Source: SYFT01 sp964489685
Lineage (GTDB): Bacteria > Acidobacteriota > Vicinamibacteria > Vicinamibacterales > SCN-69-37
Reading direction: 5' to 3'
DNA: 64,000 bases
NCBI GenBank assembly: GCA_964489685.1
Contig: CAZAZR010000003.1
Span: 1-64,000 of the forward strand
In this document: positions 43,080 to 51,560 of the stretch, piece after piece
How the letters are laid out: each line of letters begins with the position of its first letter
Numbering within the stretch: position 1 is the first letter of the stretch
Notes under the pieces: model-generated
Databases searched by the model: none
What the model saw: only the letters and a program-made list of their open reading frames with translations
What the model was told of the DNA's origin: nothing
Made by a program: the position numbers and the translations under genes

Positions 43080-44679
43080 ACACGCGGACCAGCGCCAGAC
43101 CAAGAACCACCACGACCGCCACCCTGAACATCGTCGGCAGGAGCAGGCCGAACGATCCTTCCAGGTTGATGCTCACGAGGATCATCGAGAACAGAGCGGC
43201 GCGTTCGCCCACGGCAGCGGAGGTGGACGTCAGGAGCGCTGCGCCCAGCGTCCCGAGCACCACTCCGAACAGGGCCATGCCCAACGGCATGCCGAACGGA
43301 CCGACATTCCGGATCAAGTCCACCGGCGGCGTCGTGGCGTATGAGTTCCCGTTATAGTGAAAGTAGAGCGCCGAGTACGCCCGGGCATCACTCACCTTGG
43401 GTTTGCCGGGCCATAACACGCGCGGCACAAACCCTGTCCAGGTCATCGTCCACATATTGGCGATGCCATACTGCGGCTCAAGCGCGCGTAGTGTCGGATA
43501 GCGGGCGATTGTGACCGAGGCATCGCTGAGAATATTCAGCCGCTGACCCGCAAGGTCGAGCAGCCTCCTCACCGGGGTCGCAGTGGGATCACGAAACAAT
43601 GTCGTCGCTGCCTGCGCGGCGACCTCGAGGTGGCGTTCCAACGAGGGAGGCGGAGGCGCGGCAGGCCGTGTGGCAGGAGGAGCTGCGGGCGTGACTGCTG
43701 CTGGGGGCATTGCTGGTGGGGGCGTGGCAGCTGCGGGCGGCGTCGCTGTCGGCTTCTTCGCAGCAGCCGCAGCGTCCCTCACCGCCGCTGCCGCCGATCC
43801 GGATTCACCGCCCCTGAGCTGTCTGAATAGCGATCCGTAGGTCATCCCGATGCCGAGAGCCACGAACGCGAGTGCCACGGCGACAATTCCCTGCACCAGT
43901 GTCAGGCGTCCCCGGGCGAACCTGAACGCCAGAGCGGCGTGCAGATACGACATCAGCAGCGCGCCCCGATTTCCCACAATCACCATCGAAGCCACAACCA
44001 CCAGCAACGGCAGCACCAAGGCGACCCGCGAGGGGCGTTGTTGATCGGGCGCGAACCAGCGGAACCAGAACAGGAAGTGGCCCAGCGCCATAAGGAGACC
44101 TGCGTACGACACCGCCGCGTCAAGTGGACCAGGCGGGCGAGGCACGGCGAATCCAATGATGCCGGCGCGGAACGCCCCGTAGTTCGCCGCCATGCCAATC
44201 GCGATCAGGGCGACGATGGCCAACAGCGGAACCGTCCGGTCCTCTGGGGGCGCCGGCAGCAATCGCGCGAGGCGGGTGCCGAGGGCGCGCGCGCCCCGCC
44301 ATTGAGAGCCCAGCCTCAGCGCCAGATATCCCAGGCCGATGTAGAAGAGCGCGAGTGCGCAGGCGGCCACCGGGTCGGCCACGATCGCCGCGTAGGGGTA
44401 CCCGACGACACCCGTCGCCAGCAGGGCACCGCCAACGACGAATGTCGGTGCGTAGTGGACCCAGCTCACAAATGTGAAGGGTTCAAACAAGTCGACCGTG
44501 CGAGGGCGACGAAACGTCCAGGCCACGACCAGGGCGAATGCCCCTACCCACGGGACGAGCGTTTGTGGGTGCACCGAGGCCACCACTTGAGTCGCGGTTC
44601 CGGACGCGAGCGTGAGCAGCACGAGCGCAAGTACCGTCGCCCTATGGGATCCGACTGAGTCTTCCAGGGCTGAAGTCAT
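43045..44679 (-). CDS. Oligosaccharide repeat-unit polymerase (Wzy-like)
   Basis: A 544-residue membrane protein with about 12 hydrophobic segments. NRGALLMSYLHAALAFRFARG and FVPRVLWPGKPKVSDARAYS, with the terminal hydrophobic block, are the hallmarks of O-antigen polymerases of the Wzy/oligosaccharide repeat unit polymerase family. They link undecaprenyl-bound repeats in the periplasm. An unusual loop at residues about 290-350 is almost only Ala and Pro (with TPP and APP repeats). It is the last gene of the operon that begins with the 2OG oxygenase, 17 nt after the propeller-like gene. Confidence 0.78.
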   Translation of the reverse strand: MTSALEDSVGSHRATVLALVLLTLASGTATQVVASVHPQTLVPWVGAFALVVAWTFRRPRTVDLFEPFTFVSWVHYAPTFVVGGALLATGVVGYPYAAIVADPVAACALALFYIGLGYLALRLGSQWRGARALGTRLARLLPAPPEDRTVPLLAIVALIAIGMAANYGAFRAGIIGFAVPRPPGPLDAAVSYAGLLMALGHFLFWFRWFAPDQQRPSRVALVLPLLVVVASMVIVGNRGALLMSYLHAALAFRFARGRLTLVQGIVAVALAFVALGIGMTYGSLFRQLRGGESGSAAAAVRDAAAAAKKPTATPPAAATPPPAMPPAAVTPAAPPATRPAAPPPPSLERHLEVAAQAATTLFRDPTATPVRRLLDLAGQRLNILSDASVTIARYPTLRALEPQYGIANMWTMTWTGFVPRVLWPGKPKVSDARAYSALYFHYNGNSYATTPPVDLIRNVGPFGMPLGMALFGVVLGTLGAALLTSTSAAVGERAALFSMILVSINLEGSFGLLLPTMFRVAVVVVLGLALVRVFTVRRGSGHAR

Positions 44680-44695
44680 GTTTTCACTTTGAAGC

Positions 44696-45748
44696 CTACG
44701 CGTTCGGAGGCTGCAGATTCGTCCTTCGGATACGGAACGTCTCGTTATCCTCTTTGACGCCGACGACCGAGAAGTACAGATTCTCGGTGCTCATGGTGGC
44801 GTACGGGAAGTGGATGGTGCCGAACTGGAACAAGGTTCCATGCCAGGGGTCTTTCTGAAACCTCGCGATCTCGACGCACTCGCCGTCCGCCGAGACGGTC
44901 CAGATCGCGGCGACCCGCGCCTTCCGGGCGGAGCCATTTTCAGCCGATGTCGTGAAGAACAGTTCCTTGCCGATTTGTTTCGAGTAGTACACGGTTCCGC
45001 TCACCTCAGCCAGGCTCGTGCGAGCGCCCGTGCTGCGATCCATCCGGTAGAAGTGATTCGCGCGAAACTCGGCGTCCATTCCGTAAGACATCGCGGCTTC
45101 GTCAAACAGCATACTGACCGCCCGCCACGTTTCGTCGCCTTCGCCAACAGTGTGCATAGTGCGAAATCCGTCGTCAGTGCGCAACATCCGGCACTCCCTG
45201 TCGTCGTCACCCGTCAGGCACAGAAGTGCCGAGGCAAACCTGTCGAAGTACACTCCGTGAATGTGCCGGACCGAGCCTGGTGGAAAGGTGTAGGCGACCT
45301 CCAGAGAGCCCGCGCCTGGGCGGTAGCGGTACACCCGTATCTCGCCGCGGGCGTCGTTCATCACGTACTCACCGAAGTACAGGTCGCCGTGGTTGTCGAT
45401 GGCACACGCCGAGCGCAGCACTCGGCACGGGCGGCGCAATCCTGGCAGATCGACATACTTGCCGTCCCGGACAACGCCCACGGATCGGTCGAACGTCACA
45501 AACAACTCGCCGCTTGCGAGCGGAATCACATTGGTGACCATGAACCGGAGCAGTCGTTGGGCAAGCCGGATGCCAGACACCGCCCGCTTCCATGCCGGCG
45601 CAGCAATGACGGCGACTCTGGTGAACGGGGGTGTGAGATCCGTCGAATGAAAGAGGACATTTCGGCGCGACAGAAAGTAGCTGCCGTCGCCGGCCCACTC
45701 GACCGTATATCCCTGAAGTTCAGGGACTCGTTCGGTCGTCCAGTTCAT
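44696..45748 (-). CDS. Propeller-like protein of the carbamoyltransferase operon, unknown
   Basis: A 350-residue soluble protein with no signal peptide and repeated beta-strand units with aromatic/Gly/Asp turns (GDGSYFLSRRNVLFHS, NHGDLYFGEYVMN, GVYFDRFASALLCLTGDDD, GKELFFTTSAENG, STENLYFSVVG), which read like blades of a beta-propeller. No catalytic motif is seen. ATG 45748 overlaps the carbamoyltransferase stop by 4 nt (ATGA), so it belongs to that operon and may handle the same glycan or act as a scaffold. I do not recognise a named family; similar WD-free propeller proteins occur in polysaccharide clusters. Confidence 0.6.
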   Translation of the reverse strand: MNWTTERVPELQGYTVEWAGDGSYFLSRRNVLFHSTDLTPPFTRVAVIAAPAWKRAVSGIRLAQRLLRFMVTNVIPLASGELFVTFDRSVGVVRDGKYVDLPGLRRPCRVLRSACAIDNHGDLYFGEYVMNDARGEIRVYRYRPGAGSLEVAYTFPPGSVRHIHGVYFDRFASALLCLTGDDDRECRMLRTDDGFRTMHTVGEGDETWRAVSMLFDEAAMSYGMDAEFRANHFYRMDRSTGARTSLAEVSGTVYYSKQIGKELFFTTSAENGSARKARVAAIWTVSADGECVEIARFQKDPWHGTLFQFGTIHFPYATMSTENLYFSVVGVKEDNETFRIRRTNLQPPNA

Positions 45749-47484
45749 AAGGCATCGGCCTTCCTGCACACAAACGAGCCAATGACGAGGACGTCCATTC
45801 TGGTCCGCTGGAAACACTCGATCGCCTCAGAGGGCTGACACACAATCGGCTCATTTTCGTTGAAACTGGTATTGAGGAGCACCGGAATGCCAGACCTTGC
45901 CTCGAATGCCTTGATGAGATCGTAGTACAACGGGTTCTCGTCACGCGCCACCGTCTGGAGCCGTCCGGTGTCGTCGACGTGATTGACGGCCGACAGCCGT
46001 TGCCGCCACTCCGGCCTGATCGTGTACACGTGCAGCATGAACGGCGACGGGTGACTCTGCTCGAACAGCTCCGACTGTCGCTCGCGCAACACCGACGGCG
46101 CGAACGGACGAAACGCTTCGCGATGTTTGATGCGGGCGTTCAGAATGTCCTTCATGTTCGGGAAGCCTGGGTGCGCCAGAATCGACCGATTGCCCAGGGC
46201 GCGCGGGCCCCACTCCATGCGCCCCTGGAACCAGCCGACCACGTGCCCGGCATTGATCGCATCCGCCGTCACTTCCAGGAGCGGCTCGCGCGCCAATTGC
46301 CGGTATGGCACGTTATACCGGTCCAGTTCACGTTTCACGGCCGCATCGGGGTACGCGTTGCCGAGGTACGCGTCCTTCATCACCCAGCGTCGGCCCTCTT
46401 TCAGGACCGAGTGGCTGACGTAGAGGGCGGCCCCGAGTGCGAGACCGTCGTCGCCGGCAGCGGGCTGGATACACGTTTCGCGAAACGGCGTTTCGAGCAG
46501 GAGCTTTCCGTTCGCCACGCTGTTCAGGGTACAGCCGCCCGCCATCGCGACCCTGTCGGATGGCACCCTCTTGTGCAGCGCGCCGAGCAGGTGCATGTAG
46601 CAGCGCTCAAACACGCGCTGCAGGCCATACGCGACGTCCTCGTCCCGCGGTGTGATCCCGGAACCCGTCTCGCGCGGCTCGCCAAACGCCTTGATGAACC
46701 GATCAGAATAGAGGCGATGGACCACCATCTCTCCGGCATCGTCTATTTCGAGGCCCTGGTTCGCGCCGAAGGGCAGAAAATAGTCGGGGTTCAGCTCAAA
46801 TGCCTCGCGGGTCATCGTGACCATCTGTTCGAAGACGTCGTGGTACCGGTCAGTGCCGAGCGGCGCCAGTCCCATCACTTTTCCTTCGTCCCCGTACTTC
46901 GGATATCCGATGAACTGGCACACCGCCGAATAGAGCGTGCCCAGCGAATGCGGCACGACGATTCTTTTCAGCGGCCGGATCTGGGTGCCCTCGCATTCCG
47001 ACAACATGCATGACACAAAGTCGCCTGAACCGTCGATCGTGATGCCGGCGCAGGTGTCCCATTGGGATATGAAATAGGCGCTGGCCGTATGGGCGAGGTG
47101 GTGCTCGATGTTGTACGTCTGGAATTTCAGCCTCGTTGAATCGACGTCACACTCAGACGCGATCCGTGACTTCATATCGTCGAACGCCTTGCTCTTGCTC
47201 CGCATGCGCGACAGATTGAGAAGTGTCGTGGGATGACGCAGCGCGAACTCGAGCTTCTTGTGCAGATTCGCCGCCGAGTCGCGCCCGACGGCCACCGCGT
47301 CTATGTCGGACAGCGTCAGGCCTGCAACCTCGAGGCACGTTGCGATTGAGAGGGTCGGAAAGCCCGCGTAGTACTTGACACGGTTGAGCCTCTCCTCAGC
47401 CAGTGCCACGACCGGCACGCCGTCAATCACAATAGAGGCGGCCGCGCCGGCGTGATTGGTATTAATTCCCAGGATAACGCTCAT
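45745..47484 (-). CDS. NodU/CmcH-family O-carbamoyltransferase
   Basis: A 579-residue carbamoyltransferase with both domains. The N-terminal Kae1-like domain starts MSVILGINTNHAGAAASIVI and has EHHLAHTASAY near 126 (metal/carbamoyl-adenylate site) and TIDGSGDFVSC. The C-terminal domain has WGPRALGNRSILAHP and HREAFRPFAPSVL. Family members convert carbamoyl phosphate and ATP to carbamoyl-AMP and carbamoylate a hydroxyl on a sugar or antibiotic. It is coupled by 4-nt overlaps to a Trm112-type methyltransferase upstream and the propeller-like protein downstream, so a glycan is the likely acceptor. Confidence 0.92.
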   Translation of the reverse strand: MSVILGINTNHAGAAASIVIDGVPVVALAEERLNRVKYYAGFPTLSIATCLEVAGLTLSDIDAVAVGRDSAANLHKKLEFALRHPTTLLNLSRMRSKSKAFDDMKSRIASECDVDSTRLKFQTYNIEHHLAHTASAYFISQWDTCAGITIDGSGDFVSCMLSECEGTQIRPLKRIVVPHSLGTLYSAVCQFIGYPKYGDEGKVMGLAPLGTDRYHDVFEQMVTMTREAFELNPDYFLPFGANQGLEIDDAGEMVVHRLYSDRFIKAFGEPRETGSGITPRDEDVAYGLQRVFERCYMHLLGALHKRVPSDRVAMAGGCTLNSVANGKLLLETPFRETCIQPAAGDDGLALGAALYVSHSVLKEGRRWVMKDAYLGNAYPDAAVKRELDRYNVPYRQLAREPLLEVTADAINAGHVVGWFQGRMEWGPRALGNRSILAHPGFPNMKDILNARIKHREAFRPFAPSVLRERQSELFEQSHPSPFMLHVYTIRPEWRQRLSAVNHVDDTGRLQTVARDENPLYYDLIKAFEARSGIPVLLNTSFNENEPIVCQPSEAIECFQRTRMDVLVIGSFVCRKADAL

Positions 47485-48470
47485 GTATTAGCCGTTTTCT
47501 CATTCACGGATGCGAGATACACGCTGTCGGCGACCTTCGTCAACGGTGTCACCACGTGGCTCAGCGCTCGCAGTATCTCCGACGCTCTGATCACCATGCG
47601 GTAGTGAACAGGGAGCAAGTCGGCATCGCTGGCCTGAATCCCGAGACCAAAGAAACAGTCCGTCGTCATTGTGGTCCGGCCGAGAATCTGCTGAAAGGTG
47701 TCCATCAGTTCGGCAGGCGCCCAATACCTGACCTCAAATCCTTCCCCTTCGGTAAAGCCTCGCCGCCGGAGCTGCTGATATTGCCTGATGCCGTACTTGT
47801 TCGGCATCTGGATCAGGGTCGTCCCTGCTGGTCTCAAGACTCTCACGATCTCGTTCAACGACGTCCGGACGTTCTGCTTGCTGAAGTGCTGCAACACGCC
47901 GTAAGCAAACACGGCGTCAAATGCGCTATCGGCAAACGGCAGGAAGCGCGCGTCACCGACCACATAGTCCGCCACAGCCCCCAACTGTCTGGACACACGG
48001 CGCGCGGCCAGCACCGCATCAAGGCTCGGGTCGATCCCAACCGGCCGGTATCCCTTGAGCGCCGCAGCGATCGACCATCGGCCCCAATTGCACCCGATGT
48101 CCAGCAGCCGTTCGCCGTGCCCTTGCGGCAGGCGGGTGAACGGGATCGGGTACCGGGTCAGTTTGTGCTGGACCGAGAAATACAGATTGCCGGAGGTATA
48201 CGGCACCTCGCCCTGGACAAACGGATCGATGTGGTCCTGGTGCGTCGCTGCATCCTCCAGGAGCTGTTGTCCCGTGCCGTTCCCGGACACCTGCTCCAGG
48301 GTCCGGCTGATGTAGTCGTGCGTCACTTCAACGTCATCGAGCAACATCACCGGCACATCATCGAACACCGGATACCGGTGCCCGTGAGGGCAGACCAACT
48401 CAGTCGCAGTCGATTCGAGCGCCCGTTTGTCGCGCGGACAGACGAGGTGTGTCGCGAGCCATTCATTCAT
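47481..48470 (-). CDS. Methyltransferase with N-terminal Trm112-like zinc domain
   Basis: A 329-residue protein. Residues 1-45 form a Trm112/YcaR-like ribbon (HLVCPRDKRALES, ELVCPHGHRYPVFDDVPVML). A class I SAM methyltransferase of the Methyltransf_11 type follows, with LLDIGCNWGRWSIAAAL near 120, GIDPSLDAVLAARR, VVGDARFLPF and VFAYGVLQHF. The last 80 residues form a C-terminal extension. This architecture is common in antibiotic and O-antigen clusters. Its stop overlaps the carbamoyltransferase start; the oxygenase gene lies 20 nt upstream. Confidence 0.85.
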   Translation of the reverse strand: MNEWLATHLVCPRDKRALESTATELVCPHGHRYPVFDDVPVMLLDDVEVTHDYISRTLEQVSGNGTGQQLLEDAATHQDHIDPFVQGEVPYTSGNLYFSVQHKLTRYPIPFTRLPQGHGERLLDIGCNWGRWSIAAALKGYRPVGIDPSLDAVLAARRVSRQLGAVADYVVGDARFLPFADSAFDAVFAYGVLQHFSKQNVRTSLNEIVRVLRPAGTTLIQMPNKYGIRQYQQLRRRGFTEGEGFEVRYWAPAELMDTFQQILGRTTMTTDCFFGLGIQASDADLLPVHYRMVIRASEILRALSHVVTPLTKVADSVYLASVNEKTANT

Positions 48471-48490
48471 GGGATGGTGTCGCGGTCAGG

Positions 48491-49333
48491 CTACTGTTCC
48501 GGATCAAAGATATCTTTCCTGCTGAAACCGCTCTTCTTGACGATGCGTGCGAGAGTTCGCAGACGACTGTCGGCTTCAGTCCAGATGCGTCGCATTTTTT
48601 GCTCGGGCCGCGCTTTGAAGTACGTCACATGGGTCGTCTCGTAGCCGTTCGGCGAATGCGGCGAGAAATAGTAGTTCGAGACACAACAGCGCCTCGCGTC
48701 CCGCTTCACGGGATTGACTGAATGCCAGGACTTGTCGTTGGTGGACATCAGGACCAGCCGATTGAACAGACTCGGTATTTCGATGGCCTCGGTCACGGCT
48801 TCATTCCAGAGTTCGAAATTTCCGCCGTCTTCCGCCTGCCAGTCCGGCGAACAGTAGTAGAGCAGGTTCAACACGCGGTAGTGTTTCTGCTCGAAATCAT
48901 GCGAGTTGTCCAGGTGCGGATTCAGGAAATGCCCCTGGGTCATGACGCTGATGCCGCCCGCGTACAGTTTGGGATCGGCGTGGGGCTCCCTGATGCCCGT
49001 CAGGCCGGCCACGGCATGCACGACGCGGGGGTCCTGAAACGCAAACGTGACATCGGCGATCAACGCATCGTGGGTGTCAAGGGCCTTGGACGTAAATTTC
49101 TTCTCACGAAAACTATCCAGTAGCCGCATGTCGTCGAGCGGCGGGAACGCGGCGTAGATCTGCCGAGCCAGGTCGTCGGGCAGGAGTCGGTCTACAATGG
49201 CGAATCGGGTGCTGAGGACGCCCGGCGCAGAAAACTCCTCGCGGATCCTGTCAGAATCCTGATGGAGCCTTTCCACAATGGCAGTGACGATCGCTTCGCG
49301 CACGTTCGTGTCCTCCAGGTCCTGATGCGACAC
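48491..49333 (-). CDS. 2-oxoglutarate/Fe(II)-dependent oxygenase (P4H-like)
   Basis: A 280-residue double-stranded beta-helix oxygenase. The iron triad is His140 and Asp142 (HFLNPHLDNSHD) with His204 (SWHSVNPV). The 2-oxoglutarate-binding Arg is probably R214 in KRDARRCCVSNYYFS. The layout matches the prolyl-4-hydroxylase-like 2OG-FeII_Oxy_3 group. It would hydroxylate a sugar, lipid or peptide carbon. GTG start. It is the first gene of the five-gene operon running down to the polymerase, and its start is only 29 nt from a divergent epimerase gene, so the two promoters must overlap. Confidence 0.88.
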   Translation of the reverse strand: MSHQDLEDTNVREAIVTAIVERLHQDSDRIREEFSAPGVLSTRFAIVDRLLPDDLARQIYAAFPPLDDMRLLDSFREKKFTSKALDTHDALIADVTFAFQDPRVVHAVAGLTGIREPHADPKLYAGGISVMTQGHFLNPHLDNSHDFEQKHYRVLNLLYYCSPDWQAEDGGNFELWNEAVTEAIEIPSLFNRLVLMSTNDKSWHSVNPVKRDARRCCVSNYYFSPHSPNGYETTHVTYFKARPEQKMRRIWTEADSRLRTLARIVKKSGFSRKDIFDPEQ

Positions 49334-49362
49334 TCTAGCCGTACCGGTGTGTCGTTTCCACT

Positions 49363-50346
49363 ATGAAGTCTGTGCTGCTGACCGGGGCCACCGGGTTTCT
49401 CGGACGACACCTGGCCAGGGCGTTGTCGGCAAGCGGTTGCCGGGTTCGCGCGGCCAGTCGTCGGCCGGCCGACGGCCGCAGTGCCAATCCTGACCTCGAT
49501 TGGGTTGGGGTTGACGCGATCGGTCGGCAGACCGAATGGGGGCCGCTGCTCGAAGGCGTGGACGTCGTGATCCATGCCGCCGCGGTTGCACACCGCATCA
49601 CCAGGCGGGATCAGGTGCCCGAGTCGGTGTACGACGAGGTCAATCACCGGGGCACCGAACGCCTGGCCGCGTGTGCCCGGCGCGCCGGCGTCAGGCGATT
49701 CGTTTTGATCAGCTCGATTGGAGCGGTGGCCGATGCGTCTGAGGTGGTCATTGACGAAGTGACGCCGTGTGCCCCGACCACCGCGTATGGGCGCAGCAAG
49801 CGCGCGGCCGAGCTGGCGCTCGCCGCGCAGTTGGCAGGCAGCGAGTGCGAGTGGTGCGTTCTCCGACCGCCCCTCCTGTACGGCCCAGGGCATTCGGGCA
49901 ATATGGGGCGGTTGCTTCGATTGATCCGGTTGCCGCTGCCACTGCCCTTCGGCGCAATTCACAATCGGCGCAGTGTTATGTATGTCGGCAATCTGGTCAG
50001 CGCCGTTCAGGTGGCGGCGACTCACCCGGCGGCCGGTGGGCAGGTCTTCTGCGTGGCGGATTCCGAGACGCTGTCTACGCCGCAGCTGATCGCAGCACTG
50101 GGTCGTGCGTCGGGAAGGCCGATTTGGATGGTTGACGCTTCCCTTCCGGCACTCCAACGCATCGGCAGGATTGGGGATGTGCTCGGCACCTGGACGGGGC
50201 GTTCTCCAGGATTTGATTCTGAGTCTGTACGCAAGCTCTGCGGCTCGCTCTCGCTGTCGTCCGCCCGCATTCGCGAACGGTGCGGATGGGAACCCCCGGT
50301 CCGGCTCGCTGATGGCCTGTCGGCGACGATGGGCCACCGCCAGTAG
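49363..50346 (+). CDS. NAD-dependent epimerase/dehydratase (extended SDR)
   Basis: A 327-residue extended SDR. GATGFLGRHLARAL at residues 7-20 binds NAD, VIHAAAVAH follows, SSIGAV precedes the catalytic YGRSK (Tyr, Lys), and LRPPLLYGPGHSGNM is the substrate loop. It resembles 4-reductases/epimerases of UDP-hexosamines (WbpV, GNE or FnlB-like), making a nucleotide sugar for the neighbouring transferases. The exact reaction is not determined. ATG 49363 is close to a divergent oxygenase. It ends at a perfect stem-loop. Confidence 0.88.
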   Translation: MKSVLLTGATGFLGRHLARALSASGCRVRAASRRPADGRSANPDLDWVGVDAIGRQTEWGPLLEGVDVVIHAAAVAHRITRRDQVPESVYDEVNHRGTERLAACARRAGVRRFVLISSIGAVADASEVVIDEVTPCAPTTAYGRSKRAAELALAAQLAGSECEWCVLRPPLLYGPGHSGNMGRLLRLIRLPLPLPFGAIHNRRSVMYVGNLVSAVQVAATHPAAGGQVFCVADSETLSTPQLIAALGRASGRPIWMVDASLPALQRIGRIGDVLGTWTGRSPGFDSESVRKLCGSLSLSSARIRERCGWEPPVRLADGLSATMGHRQ

Positions 50347-50348
50347 GC

Positions 50349-50372
50349 CTCGGCCTTGAAACCCAGGCCGAG
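50349..50372. terminator. Stem-loop between convergent genes (possible bidirectional terminator)
   Basis: Perfect 8-bp arms CTCGGCCT (50349-50356) and AGGCCGAG (50365-50372) flank an 8-nt loop, immediately after the epimerase stop. A second stem GTAGC/GCTAC (50402-50406 and 50411-50415) overlaps the stop codon of the convergent GT4. Neither has a T-run. Their position between two converging genes favours a termination or mRNA 3'-end role. Confidence 0.45.
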
Positions 50373-50411
50373 CGACGTCCGGAGGGATCTCGGGCCGGTA
50401 CGTAGCTCGGG

Positions 50412-51560
50412 CTACCGACCGCCGGTGCTGGCCGCGTGCCTCAACACGTCGAGGGTGGCGTGCGCGGTCGATTCAGGAGGACGCGACGCCACGCCGCGCG
50501 CCCGGGCGCCGAGACACCACCCCTGATATTCATGCGCGGGCATCTGTCTGAGCTGGGCGATCGCCGCCCGCCACGAATCCGCCGACAGCGGCAGCGTCCA
50601 TCCCGCGCGGTCGGCCTGCAGGCCGTCCCACGGCGTCTGGTTGCTGACCAGCACGGGACGTCCGGCCTCAAGGGCCTCGGCCACGACATACCCGTAGTTC
50701 TCTCCGAGCGTTGGCAGGACGAACGCGTGGGAGCGGGCCAGCCACCCGGGCACTTCCGCGGGCGCACACTCCCCGCGATAGCGCACGCGGACCGACACTG
50801 GGAGTTGCGCGATCAAGGCCTGGCACCGCGCCCAGTAGCGGTCATCTTCGATGGGTCCCACAATCTCGAGGTCCAGATCGCCGCCTGGGTCGTCACGCAG
50901 CACCTCCAACAGGAACGTAAGGTTCTTCTTTGGCGTGATCCGCGACAAGAACAGCAAGGTCACCGCGCCTTGGACCTTGTCGAGCGCGGGCACCACCTCC
51001 CGGGGCCTCGACGGTCCGAGGCACGGCACCACGAATGCTGGCGAGGCCTCCGGAAACGCCCGGGCGATATCCGCCTGCTCACCCGCGTCGCGGGCCAGCC
51101 ACGTGACACCGGCAAACAGCCGTAGCGCGCGAGCAATCCGGAGATACCACCGCTTCCGGCCGGGACTGCCCGCGAGTGCGCCCGGCGTCAACTCCCCTTC
51201 CGGTGCGACGATCATCGGCACCCGGACTCCCCCCGCACGGCGGAGGATCAGCAGGCCGATCGAGCCCGTCGCGAACAGGCTGTTCATGAACACGACATCG
51301 GGAGCCGCCTGCGCCATCAGCCGTGAGAGGAGGATCGGGTGCCTCGTCCTCGCGGAATAGAACACCCGTGCGAGCCCATGGGTTGTCCACCGGTCCACCA
51401 CAATCCCGGGCAGCGGATCGGGCTGGAATGGATCGCGATCCCTGGCGATGACCCAGAATTCACAGTCACGCCCCAACCGCTCCACCATATGGGTGAGCGC
51501 CTGGAACGAGCCGCCCCGAAACCCCGGAGCGAACGACTGACTCAGGGCCAGAACCTTCAC
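50412..51560 (-). CDS. Glycosyltransferase family 4
   Basis: A 382-residue GT-B transferase: MKVLALSQSFAPGFRGGSFQAL at the start (VKVLALSQS in codons), IVAPEGELTPGAL in the acceptor domain, LLFLSRITPKKNLTF in the donor domain and LGENYGYVVAEALEAG. It is the intact paralogue of the truncated GT4 at 15917-16780 (shared GPIED.YW, NQTPW/DQTPW). The GTG start at 51560 overlaps the TGA of the GT2 upstream by 4 nt, with AGGGG 9 nt before it, so the longer open frame upstream is ignored. A minus-strand unit methyltransferase - GT2 - GT4 ends here. Confidence 0.9.
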   Translation of the reverse strand: MKVLALSQSFAPGFRGGSFQALTHMVERLGRDCEFWVIARDRDPFQPDPLPGIVVDRWTTHGLARVFYSARTRHPILLSRLMAQAAPDVVFMNSLFATGSIGLLILRRAGGVRVPMIVAPEGELTPGALAGSPGRKRWYLRIARALRLFAGVTWLARDAGEQADIARAFPEASPAFVVPCLGPSRPREVVPALDKVQGAVTLLFLSRITPKKNLTFLLEVLRDDPGGDLDLEIVGPIEDDRYWARCQALIAQLPVSVRVRYRGECAPAEVPGWLARSHAFVLPTLGENYGYVVAEALEAGRPVLVSNQTPWDGLQADRAGWTLPLSADSWRAAIAQLRQMPAHEYQGWCLGARARGVASRPPESTAHATLDVLRHAASTGGR

